From positions 474,066 through 538,065 of the forward strand of contig NZ_JACIJO010000003.1 of NCBI RefSeq assembly GCF_014206875.1: a stretch of 64,000 bases of DNA, written 5' to 3'. Numbering within the stretch: the first letter of the stretch is position 1; each line of letters begins with the position of its first letter. The notes under the pieces are model-generated. The model ran no database searches and was not told the DNA's origin. It saw only the letters and a program-made list of their open reading frames with translations. This document shows, in pieces, positions 33,412 through 42,451 of this stretch. Source of the DNA: Algoriphagus iocasae. GTDB taxonomy: Bacteria; Bacteroidota; Bacteroidia; Cytophagales; Cyclobacteriaceae. Position numbers and translations under genes: made by a program.

Positions 33412-34698
33412 TTATCGTTTGTTCATCGAAACGTAATCTCTTTCATTAGCCCCAACATATACTTGTCTAGGTCTTCCGATAGGTTCTCCATTTTCTCGCA
33501 TTTCTTTCCATTGAGCGATCCAACCTGGAAGTCTTCCCAATGCAAACATCACTGTGAACATGTCTGTAGGGATGCCTAGGGCTCTGTAGATGATGCCAGA
33601 ATAGAAATCCACGTTTGGATAAAGTTTTCTATCAATGAAGTATTGATCATTCAATGCTGCATGCTCTAGCTCTTTTGCTATATCCAAAACAGGGTCATTT
33701 ACACCCAATTTGGCTAAAACATCATCAGCAGCTTTTTTGATGATTCTAGCTCTAGGGTCAAAGTTTTTATAAACTCTGTGACCAAAGCCCATCAATCTGA
33801 ATGGATCGTTTTTGTCTTTTGCTTTGTCCAAATATTTCTTGGCATCTCCACCATCTGCCTTGATAGCTTCCAGCATTTCAATTACAGATTGGTTAGCTCC
33901 ACCATGAAGTGGACCCCAAAGGGCATTGATGCCAGCAGAAATAGAAGCGTAAATGCTTGCCTGAGAAGAACCTACAATTCTTACTGTTGATGTAGAGCAG
34001 TTTTGCTCGTGATCTGCATGAAGAATCAATAACTTGTCAAGGGCTGCAGCTACCACTGGATCTACGTCATATTTCTCAGCTGGAAGCGCAAACATCATTT
34101 TTAGGAAGTTTGAGCAATAGTCTAGTGAATTATCAGGATAATTCACCGGATGTCCTACTTCATTTTTATAAGCCCAAGCAGCGAAAGTTGGCATTTTAGC
34201 CAATAGTCGGATGATGCTCATATTTACTTCTTCATCTGATCTATTTGGATTCAATGAATCTGGATAGAATGCTGTCAGAGAACAGATCAAAGAAGAGAGC
34301 ACGCCCATTGGATGCGCATTGGAAGGGAAACCTTCTAGAATCTTCTTGATATCCTCATGAACCAAAGTGTGATGCGTGATTTCTTTTGAGAAATTTTCGT
34401 ATTCAGCTTGGCTAGGAAGTTCACCATAAATCAATAGATAAGCCACTTCAAGGAAAGAGGACTTTTCTGCAAGATCTTCGATTCTATAACCTCTATAGCG
34501 AAGAATTCCTTCTTCACCATCTAAAAATGTAATGGCACTGGTAGTAGAACCAGTATTTTTAAATCCCGGATCAAGGGTGATTAAACCGGACGCTCCTCTG
34601 AGCTTTGCAATGTCAATTGCGGATTCATTTTCTGTGCCGGTGATTACCGGGAATTCATACTCTTGTCCATTGAAGGACAACTTAGCGGATTCAGACAT
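33412..34698 (-). CDS. gltA: Citrate synthase
   Basis: This encodes 428 residues, the length of the type II hexameric bacterial enzyme. It condenses oxaloacetate and acetyl-CoA to citrate. The small N-terminal beta domain (KLSFNGQEYEFPVITGTENESAIDI) is followed by GILRYRGYRIEDLAE. The three catalytic positions lie in GPLHGGANQS (His), MGFGHRVYKNFDPRA (His) and NVDFYSGIIYRALG (Asp). The NADH-allosteric type is likely by length. It is transcribed alone, with a 245-base leader containing an 8-bp stem (34875-34903), and ends at its own terminator. Cytoplasmic. Confidence 0.98.
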   Translation of the reverse strand: MSESAKLSFNGQEYEFPVITGTENESAIDIAKLRGASGLITLDPGFKNTGSTTSAITFLDGEEGILRYRGYRIEDLAEKSSFLEVAYLLIYGELPSQAEYENFSKEITHHTLVHEDIKKILEGFPSNAHPMGVLSSLICSLTAFYPDSLNPNRSDEEVNMSIIRLLAKMPTFAAWAYKNEVGHPVNYPDNSLDYCSNFLKMMFALPAEKYDVDPVVAAALDKLLILHADHEQNCSTSTVRIVGSSQASIYASISAGINALWGPLHGGANQSVIEMLEAIKADGGDAKKYLDKAKDKNDPFRLMGFGHRVYKNFDPRARIIKKAADDVLAKLGVNDPVLDIAKELEHAALNDQYFIDRKLYPNVDFYSGIIYRALGIPTDMFTVMFALGRLPGWIAQWKEMRENGEPIGRPRQVYVGANERDYVSMNKR

Positions 34699-34915
34699 AT
34701 AACAGGTTTGTTTGGATTGCTCTTAAGAAAAAACTTAGAATTTCGGGCTTAAGTTAATAAAAGCAGCTTATTTTTTGGATGATAATTCTATTAAGGGAGA
34801 TATAATTCTTCTATTTATTGATAAACAGTCTTTGATAGAGAGTTGTTTTAGAACAATTCTAATAAAAAACTGACTTTTGCTTAACCAATCAAGTCAAGCA
34901 AAATCATTAAGGAAT

Positions 34916-34941
34916 AAAAAAAGCCCAATTGGGCTTTTTTT
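34916..34941 (-). terminator. Terminator of the suf operon
   Basis: The palindrome AAGCCCAATTGGGCTT is flanked by A- and T-runs, 26 bases in total. It starts 3 bases beyond the bacilliredoxin stop, so it closes the operon that runs from 41364. Confidence 0.88.
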
Positions 34942-34943
34942 AA

Positions 34944-35366
34944 TTATGCACAAAAGTGCTCAAATACTTCTACTAAATGATCGCCGATCATCTTGGCATT
35001 TCTACCTTCGATATGGTGACGCTCAATAAAGTGAACCAATTCGCCATCCTTAAACAATGCCATAGCAGGGGAGGATGGAGGGTAAGGTAGTACAAGCTCT
35101 CTGAATTTTGCTACTGCTTCTCTATCATTACCTGCGAATACAGTTCCTAGGACATCTGGTTTCACACTTGCATGATCCAATGCATATTTAACTCCTGGTC
35201 TTGCAGCTCCGGCAGCACAACCGCAAACAGAATTCACCACTACAAACGTGGTTCCTTTTTGATCTGGACCAAGTTTCTCAGCTACGATTTCTGCAGTTCT
35301 GAATTCTTCAAACCCTTCATTAGAAAGTTCTGCTCTCATTGGAGCAATTAATTCTTCTGGATACAT
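34944..35366 (-). CDS. BrxA/BrxB-family bacilliredoxin
   Basis: This encodes 140 residues. The family opening MYPEELIAPMRAELSN and the active-site SVCGCAAGAARP, with Cys48 and Cys50 as a C-x-C pair, identify it as a YphP/YqiW (DUF1094) member. In Firmicutes these thioredoxin-fold proteins remove bacillithiol from oxidised protein thiols. In Bacteroidota the same proteins occur with suf genes. It is the last gene of the suf operon, 24 bases after the DUF59 gene and just before the operon terminator, which suggests protection or repair of thiols used in Fe-S assembly. The bacillithiol link here is an inference. Confidence 0.93.
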   Translation of the reverse strand: MYPEELIAPMRAELSNEGFEEFRTAEIVAEKLGPDQKGTTFVVVNSVCGCAAGAARPGVKYALDHASVKPDVLGTVFAGNDREAVAKFRELVLPYPPSSPAMALFKDGELVHFIERHHIEGRNAKMIGDHLVEVFEHFCA

Positions 35367-35390
35367 ATATTTTCTACTTTTTATTTTTAC

Positions 35391-35729
35391 TTAAAGAAAT
35401 CCTAATTCCAATTTCGCTGCTTCTGACATCATATCCTGAGAATATGGTGGGTCAAAAGTAACTTCAACTTCTACATTGCTAATGCCCTGAATTTGCTGGA
35501 TTTTATCTTTCACTTCAGAAGGAATAAACTCTGCAGATGGACAATTTGGCGACGTCAAAGTCATCATTACATAAACATTGTTAACTGGGTATACGGTGAT
35601 TTCATAAATCAATCCCAGCTCATACACATCCACAGGGATTTCAGGGTCATATACCTGCTTGATAGCTGTTACAACTTTTTCCTTCAAATCTGTTATTTGT
35701 CCCACTGTGGTGTTGTTTTCAGTTTCCAT
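35391..35729 (-). CDS. DUF59/MIP18-family Fe-S assembly protein (SufT-like)
   Basis: This encodes 112 residues. Conserved blocks are VYDPEIPVDVYELGLIYEI, MTLTSPNCPSAEFIPSEV with the single reactive cysteine, and VEVTFDPPYSQDMMSEAAKLELGF. This matches the domain shared by SufT, PaaD and eukaryotic MIP18, which assists Fe-S cluster maturation or delivery. It is cytoplasmic. It begins 2 bases after the sufE stop and precedes the bacilliredoxin gene, so it is a true member of the suf operon. Its exact step in the pathway is not settled even in model organisms. Confidence 0.92.
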   Translation of the reverse strand: METENNTTVGQITDLKEKVVTAIKQVYDPEIPVDVYELGLIYEITVYPVNNVYVMMTLTSPNCPSAEFIPSEVKDKIQQIQGISNVEVEVTFDPPYSQDMMSEAAKLELGFL

Positions 35730-35731
35730 TT

Positions 35732-36163
35732 TCAGACACTTTGTTTTGCCTGCAAGGCCAAAGCATAAAGCTTCATTTGTTTGATCATCGCTGCCAATCC
35801 ATTGGATCGTTGGCTACCGATAATTCCTCCCATTCCGATTTTATGAATAAAATCAAGTTCCGCAGAAATAATTTCCTGTGGGGTTCTGTCATTTAAAACT
35901 CGAATCAATAATGAGATAAGACCTTTAGTTATATCTGTATTTGAGTCAGCTTGGTAGTGAACTTTCCCATCTTTGCTATCAGCCACCAACCACACTTTGG
36001 ATTGGCATCCTTTAATGATGTTTTCTTCTACCCGTTCATTTTCAGGAAAACTTTCGAGGTTTCCGCCAAGCTCCATGATGTAAAATATCGTGCTCTCTTT
36101 GTCATCCCCGAGGATTTCAAATTCACTGATGATTTCCTCTTGTACTTCCTGAATACTGCTCAT
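35732..36163 (-). CDS. sufE: SufE sulfur-acceptor protein
   Basis: This encodes 143 residues. The sulfur-accepting Cys53 lies in IIKGCQSKVWLVAD, the hallmark of SufE/CsdE. It is followed by the LISLLIRVLNDRTPQEI helix and the C-terminal GGIIGSQRSNGLAAMIKQMKLYA block, all canonical. SufE takes persulfide sulfur from SufS and passes it to the SufBCD scaffold. The ATG overlaps the sufS stop by 4 bases, so translation is coupled and the two partners are made in step. Cytoplasmic. Confidence 0.97.
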   Translation of the reverse strand: MSSIQEVQEEIISEFEILGDDKESTIFYIMELGGNLESFPENERVEENIIKGCQSKVWLVADSKDGKVHYQADSNTDITKGLISLLIRVLNDRTPQEIISAELDFIHKIGMGGIIGSQRSNGLAAMIKQMKLYALALQAKQSV

Positions 36164-37383
36164 TTATTTTTTATTCTGGCGATCTGGGCTACCCCTTCGG
36201 CCAATTTTTCAATTTCTGATTTGGAATTGTAAACAGCAAATGAAGCTCTAACAGTTCCCTCAAGTCCAAGTCTTTTCATCAAAGGTTGTGTACAGTGATG
36301 ACCAGTACGAACAGCGATTCCTTTGGCATCAAGCATGACACCTACATCAAAAGGATGCATTCCGTTGATATTAAAAGACAAAACGCTGACTTTTTCTTTT
36401 GCTGTTCCAACAGGAATAAAGCCTTTTATCGAACCAAGTAATTCATTGGCGTAACTCAATAAACCCTCTTCGTGTTCCTTAATAGCACTTTTACTGGTTT
36501 CGTTGATGAAATCAATCGCATATTTGAAAGCTATTACATCTCCAATATTTGGCGTTCCAGCTTCAAATTTAAAAGGGATTTCGTTGTAAGTGGTCTTTTC
36601 AAAAGTCACTTCTTTGATCATCTCACCACCACCTTGGAATGGAGGCATAGCTTCAAGAACTTCTCTTTTGCCATACAAAACACCAAGTCCCGTTGGTCCA
36701 TATAACTTGTGTGCAGACAGCGCCATAAAATCACAATCCAAGTCTTGAACATCAATTTCCAGATGACTCGTTGATTGGGCTCCATCCAAAAGAACTTTTG
36801 CGCCCACAGCATGCGCTGAGTAAATTATTTTCTTAACGGGATTGATAGTGCCAAGTGCATTAGATGCATGAACGACACTGACCAATTTTGTTTTAGGAGA
36901 AAGTAACTTTTCGAATTCCTCATAAATGATTTCACCAGCATCATTGATAGGAATCACTTTCAAAATGGCTCCTTTCTCTTCACATAGCATCTGCCATGGA
37001 ACGATGTTCGAATGGTGCTCCAAAGTGGAAATAATGATTTCATCTCCAGTTTGGATAAACTTCCTTCCAAAAGTATAAGCAACTAAATTGATGCTTTCTG
37101 TAGTTCCCTTTGTAAAGATGATCTCCGCCGATTCTTTGGCATTTAGGAACTTCTGAACAGTTTCTCGAGTATCCTCAAAATACCTCGTAGCACGATCTGC
37201 CAACGCATGTGCTCCTCGATGGATATTGGCATTATCATGTAGATAATACCCCTCCAAAGAATTGATGACTGATTGAGGTTTTTGAGTAGTTGCTGCGTTG
37301 TCAAAATAGATCAGAGGTTTTCCATGAACTTCTTGATGAAGAACCGGAAACATCTGTCTGATTTGCTCTATGGGGAAACTCAT
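36160..37383 (-). CDS. sufS: SufS cysteine desulfurase (group II)
   Basis: I take the ATG at 37383 (MSFPIEQIRQMFP). The frame continues to a TTG at 37407 inside sufD, which is unlikely. The product has 407 residues. The PLP-binding lysine is Lys226 (SAHKLYGPTG) and the persulfide-forming cysteine is Cys364 (RTGHHCTQP), the same numbering as in E. coli SufS. IYFDNAATTQKP and NIHRGAHALA are also typical. It extracts sulfur from cysteine for Fe-S synthesis, working with SufE. It starts 7 bases after sufD ends. Confidence 0.98.
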   Translation of the reverse strand: MSFPIEQIRQMFPVLHQEVHGKPLIYFDNAATTQKPQSVINSLEGYYLHDNANIHRGAHALADRATRYFEDTRETVQKFLNAKESAEIIFTKGTTESINLVAYTFGRKFIQTGDEIIISTLEHHSNIVPWQMLCEEKGAILKVIPINDAGEIIYEEFEKLLSPKTKLVSVVHASNALGTINPVKKIIYSAHAVGAKVLLDGAQSTSHLEIDVQDLDCDFMALSAHKLYGPTGLGVLYGKREVLEAMPPFQGGGEMIKEVTFEKTTYNEIPFKFEAGTPNIGDVIAFKYAIDFINETSKSAIKEHEEGLLSYANELLGSIKGFIPVGTAKEKVSVLSFNINGMHPFDVGVMLDAKGIAVRTGHHCTQPLMKRLGLEGTVRASFAVYNSKSEIEKLAEGVAQIARIKNK

Positions 37384-37390
37384 GTAAGAT

Positions 37391-38659
37391 TTAGAATTTG
37401 CTTCCAAGTCTTTCCTGTACTAGATCGATGCAATAATTTTTGAAACTCTCGTCTTGGATATGTTCCAAAACTTCTCCTGCAAAGGCAAACAAAAGAAGCC
37501 CTTTTGCTTGAGTCTTATCAATTCCTCTTGCCTGTAGGTAGAATAATGCTTCTTCGTCAAGCTGTCCAGTGGTACAGCCATGAGAACATTTTACATCATC
37601 AGCCCAAATTTCTAATTGAGGTTTTGTGTTGACGATCGCATCTTCAGAAAGAAGGATGTTGTTGTTTTGCTGGAAAGCATTTGTTTTTTGTGCGTCTTGT
37701 CTTACGAAGATTTTCCCATTGAAAACTCCTCTCGACTGATCTGCCAAAATGCCTTTATATAATTCATTGGATTCTGCATGTGGAATAGTATGGTCCACGT
37801 TGGTATGATTATCCACGTGAGTTTTTCCATTCAGAAGATAGATTCCATACATATTTCCTTCAGAATTGCTTCCGAGGAGATTTAAGCTCAAATTATTTCG
37901 AACCATTTCACCGGAAAGAGAAATGTTAACAGAAGTAAAGCGTGAATCCTGCAGTAAGTTGGTTTCAATATTACTTACTTCAATGGCATTTTTGCCTTCA
38001 TTCTGAACCCTATAATATCTGATCTGTGAGTTTACACCACCTTTGATTTCGACAACTTTGTTGACAAAATATGGTTCCTCACTTTTGTTGATATTGTGAG
38101 TAATGAAAGTTACTTCAGCGAAATCACCTGCTTCAATCCAAACTCTTGGTTGGATCAGTTGACCTTCGTTCGCCTTGTTGAAAGACAACAATAGAATTGG
38201 CTTTTCCACTACTTCCTTTTTAGGAATTTGAAGGAAAACTCCTTCGTCAAATGAAGATTGATTAAGCGCAGCAAATGGATCTTTATTTGCTTTCGCAATG
38301 CTTCCAATAGCAGTTTCTGGCTTCTCAGATAATTTTGAGAAAGCTAAGTTTTCTGCTTGTATAGCTAAATCAGGAATTAAATGTCCATTGGCGAAAACCA
38401 AGACAGTTCCATCAAATCCTTCTGGAATTCCAGCCTTTACCTCTTCAGCGTTCACCTCAAAAGGTTTTGCGTTTTGAAAAGAGGAGATGGATTGCTCCAG
38501 TTTCTTTGCGATTGCAGTGAATTTATATTCTTCTGATTTGAGGGTTGGAAGACCTTGTTTTAAGAAACTAGCCTTTCCTTCTTCTCTCGTTTTTTCAAAA
38601 CCGGCAAAAGAAGTTTCCAAAAATCCTTCAAATAGATTTTGCTTAGTCAGCGTACTCAT
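37391..38659 (-). CDS. sufD: SufD component of the SufBCD scaffold
   Basis: This encodes 422 residues. The helical N-terminus (LETSFAGFEKTREEGKASFLKQGLPTLKSEEYKFT) and the right-handed beta-helix core are as in SufD. Marker segments are GNMYGIYLLNGKTHVDNHTNVDH, RGVFNGKIFVRQDAQKTNAFQQNNNILLS, and the C-terminal DDVKCSHGCTTGQLDEEALFYLQARGI, which contains the cysteine/histidine set at the SufB-SufD interface. It forms a heterodimer with SufB and is essential for iron acquisition by the scaffold. It sits between sufC and sufS, 22 bases after sufC. Confidence 0.97.
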   Translation of the reverse strand: MSTLTKQNLFEGFLETSFAGFEKTREEGKASFLKQGLPTLKSEEYKFTAIAKKLEQSISSFQNAKPFEVNAEEVKAGIPEGFDGTVLVFANGHLIPDLAIQAENLAFSKLSEKPETAIGSIAKANKDPFAALNQSSFDEGVFLQIPKKEVVEKPILLLSFNKANEGQLIQPRVWIEAGDFAEVTFITHNINKSEEPYFVNKVVEIKGGVNSQIRYYRVQNEGKNAIEVSNIETNLLQDSRFTSVNISLSGEMVRNNLSLNLLGSNSEGNMYGIYLLNGKTHVDNHTNVDHTIPHAESNELYKGILADQSRGVFNGKIFVRQDAQKTNAFQQNNNILLSEDAIVNTKPQLEIWADDVKCSHGCTTGQLDEEALFYLQARGIDKTQAKGLLLFAFAGEVLEHIQDESFKNYCIDLVQERLGSKF

Positions 38660-38681
38660 GTTTTTGGGGTTGATGCGAAAA

Positions 38682-39446
38682 TCAGACAGTTGCCTCAGAA
38701 TCGATGGCTTCTTTAATCCAATCGTATCCTTTTTCTTCTAGTTCTAAAGCCAGTTCTTTAGTACCGGATTTTACGATTCTTCCTTTGTAAAGGACGTGAA
38801 CAAAATCGGGTACTATATAATCCAACAAACGCTGGTAGTGAGTAACCACGATTGTAGCATTGTCTTTTGATTTCAATTGGTTGACGCCATTAGAAACAAT
38901 TCTAAGTGCATCGATATCCAAACCAGAATCAGTTTCATCTAGGATTGAAAGGGTAGGCTCAAGCATGGCCATCTGGAAGATTTCATTTCTTTTCTTCTCT
39001 CCGCCAGAAAAACCTTCATTCAATGATCTGCTAAGAAGTTTTTGATCGATTTCAACCAACTTCATCTTCTCTTTCATCATGGTCAAGAATTTTACTGCGT
39101 CCAATGCCTCCAAACCTCTGTATTCTCTAACTTGATTGACAGCAGTTCTAAGGAAATTGGTGGAGCTAACTCCTGGAATTTCAACTGGATATTGGAAAGC
39201 TAGAAAAACACCTTCTCTCGCTCTGTCTTCAGGAGCAAGATCCAAAAGATCTTTGCCCTTAAAAGTCACTTCTCCTTCAGTAACCTCATACTCTTCTCTA
39301 CCAGCTAAAACTGAAGCCAAAGTAGATTTGCCGGAACCGTTTGGTCCCATGATCGCATGAACTTCACCAGCCTTAACTTCCAAATTAATACCTCTCAAAA
39401 TAGGTGTTCCTTCGATAGAGGCGTGCAGGTTTTTTATACTTAACAT
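38682..39446 (-). CDS. sufC: SufC ATPase
   Basis: This encodes 254 residues. It is an ABC-type ATPase with Walker A GPNGSGKS (residues 34-41), the Q-loop in FLAFQYPVEIPG, signature motif FSGGEKKRNEI, Walker B LSILDETDSGLD and the H-loop VVTHYQRLL. The QYPVEIPGV region is specific to SufC rather than transporter ATPases. It is soluble and drives conformational change of SufB-SufD during cluster assembly. In this operon it is separated from sufB by a four-helix-bundle gene, which is not the usual arrangement. Confidence 0.98.
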   Translation of the reverse strand: MLSIKNLHASIEGTPILRGINLEVKAGEVHAIMGPNGSGKSTLASVLAGREEYEVTEGEVTFKGKDLLDLAPEDRAREGVFLAFQYPVEIPGVSSTNFLRTAVNQVREYRGLEALDAVKFLTMMKEKMKLVEIDQKLLSRSLNEGFSGGEKKRNEIFQMAMLEPTLSILDETDSGLDIDALRIVSNGVNQLKSKDNATIVVTHYQRLLDYIVPDFVHVLYKGRIVKSGTKELALELEEKGYDWIKEAIDSEATV

Positions 39447-39489
39447 AATTCAAAATTTGACATTTGATATTTGAGATTCTTGGCTAATC
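39447..39489. repeat. Left flanking repeat of the inserted four-helix-bundle gene
   Basis: This holds the tandem units ATTTGAC-ATTTGAT-ATTTGAG followed by ATTCTT. The opposite flank (39883-39918) carries ATTTCAAATTAG-AAATTTCAAAT and AGAATCTTA, so the two flanks are imperfect inverse copies around the gene. Confidence 0.45.
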
Positions 39490-39882
39490 CTAAGTCTTAA
39501 ACTTATTGCCCCGAATCTCACTTTCTTTTAAATATTTAATAAACCCAGAAATAGATCTGCTTATATCCAGACTTCTTTCAATATTTATTTTTAATAAATC
39601 CTCACTTATATTATTCCTGTCAAAAGCTCTGTATAGCTGAGATCTTGACTCTCCTGCAGAGGCTTTTGCAATACTTAGGAATTGAATAAATTCTCGGTTT
39701 CCTTCACGTTCAAAGCCTTCTGCTATATTGTCCATGATGGATCCTGATGAGGAGTTGATTTGATTTTTTAAACTGAAATCATTTTTGAAACCTTCTTTTT
39801 GAGTTAGTTCAAAAATGCTTTTGCAAAAATCCCTCGATTTGATCCAGATATCTAAATCTTCAAATCGAGTAATTGTTGCCAT
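39490..39882 (-). CDS. Four-helix-bundle protein (23S rRNA intervening-sequence type, S23 family)
   Basis: This encodes 130 residues. The family pattern is clear: [80 protein letters not shown], with the conserved N-I-A-E-G and S-x-x-E-x-x-x-Q-L motifs of the IVP/four-helix-bundle proteins. Crystallised members form pentamers; their function is unknown. It lies on the same strand between sufB and sufC and must be transcribed with them. A+T-rich related repeats on both sides look like insertion scars. Nothing suggests a role in Fe-S assembly, so it is probably a hitchhiking cassette. Confidence 0.92.
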   Translation of the reverse strand: MATITRFEDLDIWIKSRDFCKSIFELTQKEGFKNDFSLKNQINSSSGSIMDNIAEGFEREGNREFIQFLSIAKASAGESRSQLYRAFDRNNISEDLLKINIERSLDISRSISGFIKYLKESEIRGNKFKT

Positions 39883-39918
39883 AATTTCAAATTAGAAATT
39901 TCAAATCTAGAATCTTAT
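39883..39918. repeat. Right flanking repeat of the inserted four-helix-bundle gene
   Basis: This contains two copies of AATTTCAAAT with slightly different spacing, followed by CTAGAATCTTA. It is the imperfect inverse of the left flank at 39447-39489, and lies exactly between the sufB stop and the inserted gene. Confidence 0.45.
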
Positions 39919-41364
39919 TTACCCTACAGATCCCTCAAGGGTTAAAGCCAAAAGTTTTTGAGCTTCAACAGCAAACTCCATTGGTAATTGATTCAATACT
40001 TCTTTTGCATAGCCATTGACAATCAAGGCTACTGCATCTTCAGTAGAAATACCTCTTTGGTTACAATAGAACAATTGGTCTTCACCAATTTTTGAGGTGG
40101 TTGCCTCATGCTCTACTTTTGCCGTGGAATTATTGATATCTATATATGGGAACGTGTGTGCACCACATCTATCACCCATTAACAAGGAATCACATTGAGA
40201 AAAGTTTCTTGCATTGTCAGCTCTTTTCATCACCTGAACTTGGCCACGATAAGAGTTTTGAGACTTTCCTGCAGAGATACCTTTAGAAACGATTCTTGAC
40301 TTGGTGTTTTTACCGATATGAATCATTTTTGTTCCTGTATCCGCTTGCTGGTAATTATTGGTTACAGCTACAGAGTAAAACTCTCCGATAGAATAATCAC
40401 CTTTTAAAATACAAGAAGGGTATTTCCAAGTTACGGCAGAACCAGTTTCTACTTGTGTCCAAGAAATCTTAGAATGATCACCGGCACAAATTCCTCTTTT
40501 GGTTACGAAGTTGTAAATCCCACCTTTACCGTTTTTATCTCCTGGAAACCAGTTTTGTACGGTTGAGTATTTCACCTCTGCGTTTTTCGCAGCATAAATT
40601 TCTACAACTGCGGCATGCAACTGGTTCTCGTCACGCTGAGGAGCTGTACATCCTTCCAAATAGGAAACGTAAGCTTCATTCTCTGCAACGATTAATGTCC
40701 TTTCGAACTGACCGGTATTTGCAGCATTGATTCTGAAATAAGTGGAAAGCTCCATCGGACATCTAACTCCTTTTGGGATAAAACAGAATGAACCATCGGA
40801 GAATACCGCTGAGTTTAATGCTGCATAATAGTTATCAGTCATTGGCACAACGGAACCCAAATATTTCTTTACTAACTCAGGATGCTCTTTTACTGCTTCA
40901 CTGAAGGAGCAAAAGATGATTCCTAGCTTAGATAAAGTGGCTTTAAAAGTTGTTCCGACAGAAACTGAATCCAAAACTGCATCGACTGCAATACCTTGAA
41001 GTTTCTTCTGTTCATTCAGATTGATTCCCAATCTTTCATAAATCTGAAGTAATTCAGGATCTACTTCGTCAAGAGACTTTGGCTTTTTATCTTGTTTAGG
41101 AGCTGAATAATATCTTAAGCTCTGAAGGTCAATTTTAGGATAGGTGACATTCGCCCATTCAGGCTCAGTCATATTTTGCCAGGTTTTGAAAGCCTTCAAT
41201 CTCCATTCAAGTAACCACTGAGGTTCCTCTTTTTTTGCAGAAATCCAATTAATGATTTCTTCATTGAGGCCGATAGGGGCTTCATCTGCTTCATAATTTA
41301 CAGACCAGCCGTGCTCGTACTCTTTGGAGGTTAATTCTTCTAAAATCTGATTGTCTTTGCTCAT
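39919..41364 (-). CDS. sufB: SufB scaffold protein
   Basis: This encodes 481 residues, the first gene of the suf operon. Family blocks are [90 protein letters not shown], the [13 protein letters not shown] segment, and [38 protein letters not shown] with the cysteine needed for cluster formation. SufB is the site of nascent Fe-S assembly in the SufBC2D complex. The 240-base upstream gap separates it from the Lrp/AsnC gene. No IscR/SufR-type regulator is present nearby. Confidence 0.98.
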   Translation of the reverse strand: MSKDNQILEELTSKEYEHGWSVNYEADEAPIGLNEEIINWISAKKEEPQWLLEWRLKAFKTWQNMTEPEWANVTYPKIDLQSLRYYSAPKQDKKPKSLDEVDPELLQIYERLGINLNEQKKLQGIAVDAVLDSVSVGTTFKATLSKLGIIFCSFSEAVKEHPELVKKYLGSVVPMTDNYYAALNSAVFSDGSFCFIPKGVRCPMELSTYFRINAANTGQFERTLIVAENEAYVSYLEGCTAPQRDENQLHAAVVEIYAAKNAEVKYSTVQNWFPGDKNGKGGIYNFVTKRGICAGDHSKISWTQVETGSAVTWKYPSCILKGDYSIGEFYSVAVTNNYQQADTGTKMIHIGKNTKSRIVSKGISAGKSQNSYRGQVQVMKRADNARNFSQCDSLLMGDRCGAHTFPYIDINNSTAKVEHEATTSKIGEDQLFYCNQRGISTEDAVALIVNGYAKEVLNQLPMEFAVEAQKLLALTLEGSVG

Positions 41365-41516
41365 ATTAGCTAAGTTATTTAGACTAATTACATTTTAACT
41401 GCGAAGGTACAACATATAATGAAAAAAATATGTTCAGAACCATTCGAAAAATCTATGATTGATACAGAATTTCAATTCAAAGTCCGTTTCTGTTACAATT
41501 TCAATGGTTTTGAAGG

Positions 41517-41545
41517 AAAAAAAGTGCTGAATTTTCAGCACTTTA
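41517..41545 (-). terminator. Terminator of the Lrp/AsnC gene
   Basis: AAAGTGCTGA-ATTT-TCAGCACTTT forms a 10-bp stem, followed on the minus strand by TTTTCC. It separates the regulator gene from sufB. Confidence 0.85.
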
Positions 41546-41604
41546 ATTTTTATGGTTTGTGGAAAAACCTCGATTTTATTTATTTGGATTTAATCCAAAT
41601 AGAG

Positions 41605-42078
41605 TTATTTCTCTTTGTCGAAAAACTGAATCGGTCTATTGATGCTCTCTTCCAAGACAATCAAAGTCTCTGTTCTATCAATTCCGTCCACTTTTTGGAT
41701 GTTATCCAATACCAATCTCAAATGATTAGTGTCGCGGCAAATTATTTTAGCGAAAATGGAATAATTACCTGTCGTGTAGTAAGCGCTTACTACCTCAGAA
41801 ATCGTCTTTAATTTTTCAATAACATTATCATAAAGTGAACTTTTCTCTAGGTAGATTCCCAGAAAAGCAGATATGTCATATCCAAGTTTTGAAAAGTCAA
41901 TATTCAAGGTGGCACTTTTTACGATTCCCATGTCCTCCAGTTTTTTCATTCGGACGTGAACGGTGCCTGAGGATACGAATACCTTTTTCGCAATTTCGGT
42001 GTAAGGTGTCTTCGCATCTTCGTTCAAAAGTGAGATGATTTTCAGGTCTATGTTGTCGATATCTAAAATTTTATCCAT
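41605..42078 (-). CDS. Lrp/AsnC-family transcriptional regulator
   Basis: This encodes 157 residues. The N-terminal winged helix-turn-helix (residues about 8-60: DNIDLKIISLLNEDAKTPYTEIAKKVFVSSGTVHVRMKKLEDMGIVKSATLNI) is followed by the RAM effector domain (residues about 68-145) with AFLGIYLE, VVSAYYTTGNYSIFAKIIC and VDGIDRTETLIVLEE. Members bind amino acids and assemble into octamers on DNA. Target genes cannot be inferred here. It is divergent from the secreted-protein gene at 42452, with a 370-base shared upstream region, and its own terminator lies at 41517-41545. sufB starts downstream on the same strand but behind that terminator. Confidence 0.95.
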   Translation of the reverse strand: MDKILDIDNIDLKIISLLNEDAKTPYTEIAKKVFVSSGTVHVRMKKLEDMGIVKSATLNIDFSKLGYDISAFLGIYLEKSSLYDNVIEKLKTISEVVSAYYTTGNYSIFAKIICRDTNHLRLVLDNIQKVDGIDRTETLIVLEESINRPIQFFDKEK

Positions 42079-42451
42079 TTTCCTTTGTTGGATTTAGATG
42101 ATTGTTAATGAATGTGCCTGTAAATTAGAGGTTCTTCAAAAAATACCAAAATTTTTTTTCAATTTGTAATTAACTTTAAAATCTATTTACTTTGGAGCGA
42201 AGATAAAACGCAGAAAAAAAATTTGGCATTTATCTTGATCGCTTAAATATTAATTGGTGGATTTTAATATCTCCAAATTATTAAGCATTTTAACGTAGAA
42301 ACTTTTAATCTCTAAAGTTATATTTGGGTTTATATTCTGAAAAGGGTCTTGCTGATGGCAGGACTTTTTTATTGCCTTTTTTAAATTTAAAATACAAAAA
42401 ATTGCATTTGAAACTTTTATTAATGTATTTTTGTGTAACATCGGACGAAAT
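42079..42451. other. Divergent regulatory region between the Lrp/AsnC gene and an exported-protein gene
   Basis: These 373 bases are A+T rich and carry no acceptable gene; a minus-strand frame at 42250-42579 overlaps the exported-protein gene and has no family pattern. The right end contains a full promoter (42402-42433). Towards the left a TATTTTTTG near 42140 on the minus strand could serve the regulator gene. Autoregulation by the Lrp-type protein from this region would be typical. Confidence 0.5.
42402..42433 (+). promoter_or_regulatory. Bacteroidota promoter of the exported-protein gene
   Basis: A -33 TTG at 42402 and a -7 TATTTTTG at 42426-42433 are 21 bases apart, a full match to the TTG-N17-23-TAnnTTTG consensus. 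The ATG follows 18 bases later at 42452. This is the clearest promoter in the window. Confidence 0.65.

Noticed and set aside
41419-41811. 130-codon plus-strand frame opposite the Lrp/AsnC gene
   Set aside because: It runs through the terminator at 41517 and lies antisense to a clear regulator gene.
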